From contig CAVUFC010000036.1 of assembly GCA_963740605.1 (NCBI GenBank), forward strand, positions 1 through 64,000: 64,000 nucleotides of DNA, in the 5' to 3' direction. Positions 58,353-64,000 of this stretch are shown piece after piece. Positions within the stretch are counted from its first letter, which is position 1. Every line of letters starts with the position of its first letter. This DNA is from DASSUW01 sp963740605. Its GTDB lineage: Bacteria; Actinomycetota; Thermoleophilia; Solirubrobacterales; Solirubrobacteraceae. The translations under genes and the position numbers were made by a program. The notes beneath the pieces are model-generated. The model had not been told where the DNA came from. It did not search any database and was given only the letters and a program-made list of their open reading frames with translations.

Positions 58353-59845
58353 GCGGCTTGTTCCTCCATGGCAAGGCGGGCGGGAGCGGGAGTGCGTTCG
58401 GCCGGGGCCTCGGCGATCTGGAGCTCCGGGCCGCGCGGACGCAGGAGCAGGAACGCGAGGACGATCCCGGCGCCGATGACGACGGCACCGGCGGCGAAGG
58501 CGACGTGGTAACCGCTGATCAGCGAGCTGGTGAGCCCGTCGCCGTCGGACACCAGTCCCCTGGTGTGGTTGGCGGCGATCGTGGCGAGCACGGCGAGTCC
58601 GAGCGCGCCGCTGATCTGCTGCGAGACATTGGTGATGCCGGACGCGAGCCCGGCGTCGGCCGCCGGCACGTCGGCCATCGCGAGCGTCAGCAGCGGCATG
58701 AACGCGTTGCCGATGCCGAAGCCGATCAGGAAGCAGGCGACGAAGATCGTCGGGAAGTACGCGGTGTCCGGGCCGACGGTGGCGAACAGCAGCAGGCCGC
58801 CGATCGCGGTCGCCATGCCTGCCGTCAGCACAGGGAGCGGCCCGAAGCGGCCGACGAGCCGCGCCGTGATCCCCTGCGAGAGCGCCGCGACGGTGAGCGT
58901 CCAGGGGAGGAACGCGGCACCGGTCTCGAGCGCGCTGTAGTGGCGGACCTGCTCGAGGTAGAGCGTCCCGAGGAAGAACGTCGAGTACATGCCCGTGACG
59001 AGGAAGCCGCGGACGAGGCTCGCGTCGATCAGGCCGCGCACGCGCAGGATGCGCAGCGGCATGATCGGGTTCTCGATACGCGCCTCGAGCGTGAGGAACG
59101 CCGCCATCAGGACGGCGGCGAGCGCGCCCATGCCGAGCACGACGGTCGACGTCCAGCCGCGGCTGGTGACCTCGACGATCGCGTAGATCGCGCTCATCAG
59201 CGACGCGGTGACGAGCAGCGAGCCCAGCCAGTCCACGCCGTGCCCGAGCCCGCGGCCCGGGTCGGAGCGGATGATCGCGCGGCCCACCACGAACGTGATG
59301 ACGCCGATGGGGAGGTTGACGAAGAAGACCCAGTGCCAGCTGAGGGCCTGGGTGAGCAGCCCGCCGGCGAGAAGGCCGAGCGAGCCGCCGGCCACCGAGA
59401 CGAACACGTACGCGCTCATCGCGCGGGCGCGCTCGACGGCCTGCGGGAACTCGGTGATGATGATCGCGAGGATCACCGACGCCTGGGCGGCGGCGCCGAC
59501 GCCCTGCAGCAGCCGGGCACCGATCAGCTCGGCCTGCGTCTCGGCGATGCCGCAGAGAAGCGACGCGACCGTGAACGTCACGAGGCCGGCGAGGAAGACG
59601 CGCCGGCGCCCCATGAGGTCACCGAGCCGGCCGGCCAACAGCAGCAGGCTGCCGAACGTGACCAGGAACGCGTTGACGACCCAGGTCAGGTTCGCCTGGC
59701 TGAAGTGGAGATCCTGCTGGATCGACGGAAGCGCGACGTTCACGATCGTGACGTCGAGCACGATCATCAGCTGCGCGAAGCAGACGACGATCAGAGTGGT
59801 CCAGCGACGGGAATCCACGGGGAGAGAGGGAGAGACAACTTGCAA
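58349..59845 (-). CDS. MFS drug efflux transporter, DHA2 (14-TM) type, 498 aa
   Basis: ATG 59845. Motif set: WTTLIVVCFAQLMIVLDVTI with VNVALPSI (motif D1 region), GRLGDLMGRRRVFLAGLVTF (motif A), GARLLQGVGAAAQASVILAI (motif B), GGSLGLLAGGLLTQALSWHW (motif C). About 14 hydrophobic segments. Proton-driven export of toxic compounds is the family role. Divergent from the TetR gene across three operator palindromes, so it is the likely repressed target. Confidence 0.9.
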   Translation of the reverse strand: MQVVSPSLPVDSRRWTTLIVVCFAQLMIVLDVTIVNVALPSIQQDLHFSQANLTWVVNAFLVTFGSLLLLAGRLGDLMGRRRVFLAGLVTFTVASLLCGIAETQAELIGARLLQGVGAAAQASVILAIIITEFPQAVERARAMSAYVFVSVAGGSLGLLAGGLLTQALSWHWVFFVNLPIGVITFVVGRAIIRSDPGRGLGHGVDWLGSLLVTASLMSAIYAIVEVTSRGWTSTVVLGMGALAAVLMAAFLTLEARIENPIMPLRILRVRGLIDASLVRGFLVTGMYSTFFLGTLYLEQVRHYSALETGAAFLPWTLTVAALSQGITARLVGRFGPLPVLTAGMATAIGGLLLFATVGPDTAYFPTIFVACFLIGFGIGNAFMPLLTLAMADVPAADAGLASGITNVSQQISGALGLAVLATIAANHTRGLVSDGDGLTSSLISGYHVAFAAGAVVIGAGIVLAFLLLRPRGPELQIAEAPAERTPAPARLAMEEQAA

Positions 59846-59885
59846 AACTTGACTCCTTGTGTGGCGGCTGTGTCCCGGCTAAAAT

Positions 59886-59943
59886 GGAGGCCACCTCCGA
59901 AATAACCGGAGGACACCTCCAGAACTATACGGAGGGTCCCTCC
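59886..59943. promoter_or_regulatory. three TetR-type operator palindromes
   Basis: GGAGGCCACCTCC (59886-59898), GGAGGACACCTCC (59908-59920) and GGAGGGTCCCTCC (59931-59943) repeat every 22-23 bp in the MFS/TetR intergenic region. Each is GGAGG-N3-CCTCC. The patch is A/T-richer between them (AAATAACC, AACTATAC), as for promoters. Two-turn spacing would let repressor dimers stack on one face. Confidence 0.75.
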
Positions 59944-59963
59944 GCTTGTCAACCGAATTTGCC

Positions 59964-60548
59964 ATGAGCGCGACCGAAATCACCACCCAGACACTTCTCG
60001 AGCGCCCCAAGCGCGCCGACGCCCGGCGCAACTACGAGAAGGTGCTGACCGCCGCGCGGGAGGCATTCGCCGAGGGCGGCGAGTCGACCGCGCTCGAGGA
60101 GATCGCGCGCCGCGCGGGCGTCGGGATCGGCACGCTCTACCGCCACTTCCCGAACCGCCAGGCGCTGCTCGAGGCGGTCTACGTCGGTGAGGTCGAGGAG
60201 ATCTGCCGATCGGCCGCGGAGCTGGACGAGGCAGACCCCTGGGAGGCGCTGGAGGAGTGGTTCGAGCGCTTCATCGGCTACATGGCCACCAAGCAGGCGC
60301 TCGCCGCCGAGCTGCTCAACTACCTCGATCGCGACAACGAGCTCTTCAAGGTCTGCCGCACGTCGCTGTGGGCGGCGGGTGAGCCGCTGCTCGTGCGTGC
60401 GCAGGAGGCCGGCGTCGTCCGTCCGGACGTGACCATCGGCGACGTCATCCCGATGGTCATGGGGATCGCCAAGATCCCGGCGGGCGATCCCGAGCAGAAC
60501 GCGCACATGCTGCGCATCGCGCTCGACGGGCTGCGGTACCGCGGCTAG
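59964..60548 (+). CDS. TetR-family repressor, 194 aa
   Basis: ATG 59964, 20 nt after the last operator; an upstream in-frame ATG/TTG would overlap it. N-terminal HTH: RRNYEKVLTAAREAFAEGGE, STALEEIARRAGVGIGTLYR, HFPNRQALLEAVY. The ligand domain holds EEWFERFIGYMATKQALAAE. Likely represses the divergent MFS pump and its own operon with the SDR gene, released by the pump's substrate. Confidence 0.9.
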   Translation: MSATEITTQTLLERPKRADARRNYEKVLTAAREAFAEGGESTALEEIARRAGVGIGTLYRHFPNRQALLEAVYVGEVEEICRSAAELDEADPWEALEEWFERFIGYMATKQALAAELLNYLDRDNELFKVCRTSLWAAGEPLLVRAQEAGVVRPDVTIGDVIPMVMGIAKIPAGDPEQNAHMLRIALDGLRYRG

Positions 60549-61294
60549 TGGATTACGGCCTCGAAGGGCGCGTCGCGCTCGTCACCGGCGCGGCTTCGGG
60601 CATCGGGCGCGCGACCGCCGAGGCGTTCGCGGCGATGGGCGCGCGGGTCGTCGCGTCAGACATCGACGCCGACGCCGGAGATGGGCTGGTGGCGGACCTG
60701 GGCGTGCGGTTCGTGGCGGCCGACGTCGCTCAGGAAGGCGCGGTCGGCGCCGTCGTGCGCGATGCCGTCGAGGCCTGGGGCCGGATCGACTGCGCGGCGA
60801 ACTGCGCCGGCGTCGGCGGCGGCCACGCGTCGACGCACGAGTACCCGGTCGACGACTGGGACCGGATCGTGTCCGTGAACCTGCGTGGCACCTGGCTCGC
60901 GATGCGCGCCGAGATCGAGGCGATGCTCGCCGGCGGGGGCGGCACGATCGTCAATGTCGCCTCGACGCTGGCGCTCCGCGGCTCGCCGTTCGCTTCACCG
61001 TACAGCGCGAGCAAGCACGGTGTGCTCGGGCTCACGCGGACGGCGGCGATCGAGTACGCCCAGCTGGGCATCCGCGTCAACGCGGTGTGCCCGGGGGCGA
61101 TCGACACCCCGATGATGGACGAGACGTTCGCGCGCTTCCCGGGCTTCCGTGACGCGCTCACCGGATTCGTCCCGATGGGCCGGATGGGCGGCGCGCCCGA
61201 GGTCGCCGGCGCGATTGCGTGGCTGTGCTCGGACGCGGCGTCCTTCGTCACCGGCGAAGCGCTCAACGTCGAGGGCGGCCTGCTCTCGCGCTGA
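60548..61294 (+). CDS. short-chain dehydrogenase/reductase (SDR), 248 aa
   Basis: GTG 60548 overlaps the TetR stop by one base. Classical SDR: cofactor loop ALVTGAASGIGRATAEAFAA, the NAG-equivalent ANCAGVGGG, active site Ser in NVASTLALRG, YSASK, and NAVCPGAIDTPM. Asp after strand 2 (VVASDID) suggests NAD(H). Co-transcribed with the TetR gene, so it may act on the same toxic compound. Confidence 0.9.
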   Translation: MDYGLEGRVALVTGAASGIGRATAEAFAAMGARVVASDIDADAGDGLVADLGVRFVAADVAQEGAVGAVVRDAVEAWGRIDCAANCAGVGGGHASTHEYPVDDWDRIVSVNLRGTWLAMRAEIEAMLAGGGGTIVNVASTLALRGSPFASPYSASKHGVLGLTRTAAIEYAQLGIRVNAVCPGAIDTPMMDETFARFPGFRDALTGFVPMGRMGGAPEVAGAIAWLCSDAASFVTGEALNVEGGLLSR

Positions 61295-61297
61295 GCG

Positions 61298-62128
61298 TCA
61301 CCACCAGGGGCTCTCGTTTGACGCGTCGGTGCCACTGGTGGCATCGAGTGCGTCGAGCGCGGCCATGTCCTCGTCGGACAGCGTGAAGTCGAAGACCTGG
61401 GCGTTCTCCTCGAGGCGCTCGCGGTGGGTCGACTTCGGGAGCACGACGAGGTCGCGCTGCACGCACCAGCGGATCAGCACCTGGGCCGGCGTACGGGCGA
61501 CGCGCTCGGCGATCTCCGCGACGCGCTTGTCGCCGAGGTGGCGACCGGTGCCGAGCGGGCTGTACGCCTCGACCGCGATGCCGCGTTCCGCGCAGCCCTC
61601 CAGGAGCGCCCGGCGATACGCGAACGGGTTGAGCTGAATCTGGTTGACCGCCGGCGGAGTGTCGGCGACGCCGAGCACCGCGTCGACCTGCGCGAGGCTG
61701 AAGTTGGAGATCCCGATCGAGCGCGCGTAGCCGCTGTCCTTGGCGCGCTGCATGCCCTCCCACGCCCACGTCGGACCGCCCTGGGGCCAGTGGATGATGT
61801 AGAGGTCGAGATAGTCGACGCCGAGCCGCTCGAGGCTGCGCTCCGCTTCGGTCTCCGGGTCCTTGCTCCCGGGATAGAACTTCGTGGTCACGAACACGTC
61901 CTCGCGCGGCACGCCGCTGTCGCGCAGGCCGCGGCCGGTGCTCGCCTCGTTGCCGTACGCCTGCGCCGTGTCGACGTGGCGATAGCCGAGCTCGAGTGCC
62001 CAGCGGACCGCGTTCTCGCACTCGGGGCCATCGGGGATCTGCCACACCCCGAGGCCGAGCAGCGGGATCTCGTTGCCGTCGGCGAGGACGCGTGCGCGTC
62101 CGTCCGCCGTCATCGTCCCTTTGGTCAT
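61298..62128 (-). CDS. aldo/keto reductase, 276 aa
   Basis: ATG 62128; MTADGR at 62113 is an alternative. AKR motifs: IPLLGLGVWQIPDG, GYRHVDTAQAYGNEASTGRG (catalytic Asp and Tyr), TTKFYPGSKD (Lys), YLDLYIIHWPQGGP (His), ISNFSLAQ, NQIQLNPF, and the NADPH clamp VVLPKSTHRERLEEN. All four catalytic residues are visible. Converges on the SDR gene with 3 bp between stops. Confidence 0.9.
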   Translation of the reverse strand: MTKGTMTADGRARVLADGNEIPLLGLGVWQIPDGPECENAVRWALELGYRHVDTAQAYGNEASTGRGLRDSGVPREDVFVTTKFYPGSKDPETEAERSLERLGVDYLDLYIIHWPQGGPTWAWEGMQRAKDSGYARSIGISNFSLAQVDAVLGVADTPPAVNQIQLNPFAYRRALLEGCAERGIAVEAYSPLGTGRHLGDKRVAEIAERVARTPAQVLIRWCVQRDLVVLPKSTHRERLEENAQVFDFTLSDEDMAALDALDATSGTDASNESPWW

Positions 62129-62208
62129 CTCAGCTCCTGGTTCGCAAGAGGTCGGAGCGTTCGATGGTAGGCCGATACCCGCTGCCGGCCGCTCGAGGCG
62201 TCTGGCTA

Positions 62209-62601
62209 CTACGGGTGGCGCCCGCCCATCTCGTTGACGGCGGCGACGCTGTAGTCCTTGCTGACCTGGACCTCGACCTCGGTGCCGTCGGCCTTGCGGA
62301 TGTGCGCCTCGTACGGAGCGCTGGAGTCGACGTTGGTCTCGACGCGCTCCACGGTCCCCGGCACCTTGGCGAGGGCGGCGGCGCGGACCTTCGACTCGAC
62401 GTCGCCGGTCAGCAGCTTCTCGGTCTTGCGGTTGGCCGTGTGGCCGCCCTTGGACGGATCGTGCTGAGCAGGGGGCGCCGCGGTCGACGAACCGGATGAC
62501 GGACCGCTACCGCCCGTCGCGGCGTTGGCGATCGCTGCACCGCTCACACCGGCGGCCGCGACAGCAGCGAAGGTCACGAGCTTGGAACGGACACTTGCCA
62601 T
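62209..62601 (-). CDS. secreted PepSY-like protein, 130 aa
   Basis: ATG 62601. Signal peptide KLVTFAAVAAAGVSGAAIAN, Ser/Gly linker, then a PepSY-type domain: LTGDVESKVRAAALAKVPGT, VERVETNVDSSAPYEAHIRK, ADGTEVEVQVSKDYSVAAVN. Extracellular or cell-wall-space protein, small inhibitor or ligand-binding domain. Common in Solirubrobacterales genomes as I recall. Confidence 0.75.
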   Translation of the reverse strand: MASVRSKLVTFAAVAAAGVSGAAIANAATGGSGPSSGSSTAAPPAQHDPSKGGHTANRKTEKLLTGDVESKVRAAALAKVPGTVERVETNVDSSAPYEAHIRKADGTEVEVQVSKDYSVAAVNEMGGRHP

Positions 62602-62789
62602 AGGGACTCCTTGGATCGTTTGGCGAACGACCCTGAGCATCGGAGTCCGGCGTATGACGGGTCGAAGAGTTGGCTGGGACCTTCCTGGGGGAGGCCTGAC
62701 GCGGTCCTTATCTACCGGAGCGGGGCTGCTACGGCCTGATCGCTGACGGCTCGCTCATCGTGTCGCCGCAGCGCGTCGATGGTCGGTAA

Positions 62790-62876
62790 ATGGCCCGCGC
62801 GCGCATCACGTGGATCTGTCCTCGCTGTGGACGGCGGGACGACCCGCGCTTCCACGAGTGCCCGTATCGCCTGTAG
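62790..62876 (+). CDS. 28-aa zinc-ribbon-like microprotein
   Basis: ATG 62790 to TAG 62876. ARITWICPRCGRRDDPRFHE then CPYRL. Cys-x2-Cys, a His and a third Cys could bind zinc. Too short for standard gene finders. It lies 45 bp before a secreted-protein gene. Real translation is unproven. Confidence 0.35.
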   Translation: MARARITWICPRCGRRDDPRFHECPYRL

Positions 62877-62921
62877 GCTCGCGACCACTGCGGCGGGCAC
62901 CCTGAGCCCAGGAGGGCGTCG

Positions 62922-63800
62922 ATGCTCGGACGTGTGTCGGTTGTCGTGGTGGCCTGTCTCGCCGTGCCCGCGTCGGCGCTCGCGCAGGACGCGCAGACGA
63001 CGACGTTCGGCCGTGCGGCCGCGCAGGTCGACTATCCGCTGTTCAAGCCGACCCGCACGCTCGGCCTCAAGGTGCACGTGACCTCGTTGCTCAACGGGTG
63101 CGTGAAGGGCACCAACCCGCGGGAGATCGTCGCCCGCTTCGGGAAGCCGTCAGGTCACGGCCCGCAGCTGGGCCTGTATCAGGCGAGGCCGTTGTACTGC
63201 GGGAACCCTGGGGAGTCGCGGCGGTACCGGTCCGTGCGGATCCTCCATCGCAAGGTCCCGGTGCACGCGTACTGCGAAACGGCCGAGCCCGAGTGCAAGC
63301 TGCTCAAGGGTCGCACGCACGGGTTCTACATCGCGATGCGCGTGCGCACGGGCAAGAAGCACCGGCTCACCGGGATCGACCTCGAGTCCAGCAACATCTC
63401 GTTCCACCAGTTCGTGCGGGTCGCGCGCAGCCTGCGGCGGGTCAAGCCCGACCACTCGCCGAACCCGCCGGTCCACCTCGCGAGTTTCCTCTCGCACGAC
63501 GAGACGATCTGGTGCGGGATCGACGCCGGCTCGCGCTCGTGCGCGTCGACGCAGTACGGCGCCGCGCTGTTCGCCGACGGCAACGTGGTGCTCTGTGGCC
63601 TTGGACAGCCGGCGGGGTGTGCGGAGAACTCGGATCCGTATGCCCCGCATCTGCAGGGAGGCCAGAGCTCGGACTTCGGTGGGTACGTGTGTACCGACGA
63701 AGGGGCCGCTGTGACGTGCACGGTGAAGGCGGGGCCGGGCGCCGGGAAGGGGTTCCGTGTCCGCGCAAGCGGCTCTGAGGTCATCGACCCTGCGCCGTGA
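62922..63800 (+). CDS. secreted hypothetical protein, 292 aa
   Basis: ATG 62922. Signal peptide MLGRVSVVVVACLAVPASAL ending ALAQ. Six or more cysteines in the mature part (LLNGCVKGTNPREIVARFGK, CGNPGESRRYRSV, YCETAEPECKLLKG; later CGIDAGSRSCAST, CGLGQPAGCAEN, VCTDEGAAVTCTVK) suggest disulfides outside the cell. Two domains are likely. No family recognised. Confidence 0.7.
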   Translation: MLGRVSVVVVACLAVPASALAQDAQTTTFGRAAAQVDYPLFKPTRTLGLKVHVTSLLNGCVKGTNPREIVARFGKPSGHGPQLGLYQARPLYCGNPGESRRYRSVRILHRKVPVHAYCETAEPECKLLKGRTHGFYIAMRVRTGKKHRLTGIDLESSNISFHQFVRVARSLRRVKPDHSPNPPVHLASFLSHDETIWCGIDAGSRSCASTQYGAALFADGNVVLCGLGQPAGCAENSDPYAPHLQGGQSSDFGGYVCTDEGAAVTCTVKAGPGAGKGFRVRASGSEVIDPAP

Positions 63801-63910
63801 CTAATACTTGAAGCCCATGATCCAGAGTCCCTTCTGCGAGTAGGAACGCGCCACGTCGGCGCCGATTGGTCACCGTTATCGGCGCCCGGAGTCCGGACCT
63901 GAGGGGATCT

Positions 63911-64000
63911 TTAGGCGGGGATGCGGCCGCGCGCGTACGCGCGCACGCGATGCTCGAGCTCGAGCTCGGCGTCGAAGTCCGCGTCGTCGCCGTGGCGGAA
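63911..64000 (-). CDS. C-terminal end of a gene running off the window
   Basis: The last 29 codons before a TAA at 63911-63913 read FRHGDDADFDAELELEHRVR then AYARGRIPA. Acidic then basic. The rest lies beyond base 64000; identity cannot be judged. Confidence 0.6.
   Translation of the reverse strand, partial: FRHGDDADFDAELELEHRVRAYARGRIPA

Noticed and set aside
58358..59905. 515-codon rightward ORF opposite the MFS gene
   Set aside because: Glu/Arg/Asp-rich shadow caused by GC-rich third positions of the transporter gene.

Overview
The window reads as a high-GC actinobacterial chromosome, most likely of the Thermoleophilia/Solirubrobacterales type. GC is roughly 68-70 percent by eye, GTG starts are common, genes overlap as ATGA/GTGA, and the protein style fits. 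The lineage is an inference; no rRNA or other marker gene is present. The left 45 kb is a tandem pile of integrated elements at the 3' half of one tRNA gene. The right 19 kb is ordinary chromosome.

Four identical 42-bp copies of a tRNA-Thr(CGT) 3' half (anticodon loop through TPsiC arm to acceptor end) lie at 16323-16364, 27278-27319, 41930-41971 and 44920-44961. None has a 5' half, so the intact tRNA should lie left of base 1. They delimit element 1 (about 1-16322), element 2 (16365-27277), element 3 (27320-41929) and remnant element 4 (41972-44919). Elements 1-3 each keep a tyrosine integrase and carry, near both ends, their own pair of short direct repeats spaced about one helical turn (TTGGCTCAC, GGTACC and GGGGCAAC), as expected for arm-type integrase sites. 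Element 4 has no integrase, but its right end repeats the geometry of element 2.

Element 1 is phage-like and incomplete. It holds decayed, frameshifted head-type genes (0.85-3.6 kb), an intact 1433-residue virion-type protein, a leftward operon of small proteins, a control region with a perfect 252-bp duplication and operator-like iterons, then a run of tightly overlapping small genes ending in the integrase. It is saturated with the heptamer TCAGATC (about 41 copies on both strands by hand count; about 4 in the other 47 kb). Element 2 is an AICE/IME-like unit: excisionase, a frameshifted integrase, a replication-relaxation protein, a nested hairpin, an Apea-type HEPN protein, an XRE/ImmA switch, and a right-end cargo with a MOSC-alkyltransferase-like fusion and two DUF488-type genes. 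Element 3 has a complete integrase and a 13-gene leftward replicon-like operon with a DnaA-N-like initiator, helix-turn-helix and zinc-binding small proteins, plus membrane and secreted proteins near its ends. Element 4 keeps a TIR-transmembrane protein, an internally deleted IS30 transposase and a broken PAS-LuxR gene.

From 45.0 kb the chromosome carries a phytanoyl-CoA dioxygenase-like/AraC pair, an IS110 element next to an orphan HicB, a TetR/hydrolase deletion scar, an O-methyltransferase, a Crp-thioredoxin-reductase-like fusion, a sugar-binding lipoprotein with a Gfo/Idh/MocA dehydrogenase, a cold-shock gene, a DUF2235 hydrolase, and a TetR-controlled MFS efflux pump/SDR locus with three operator palindromes. 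It ends with an aldo/keto reductase, two secreted proteins and a truncated final gene.
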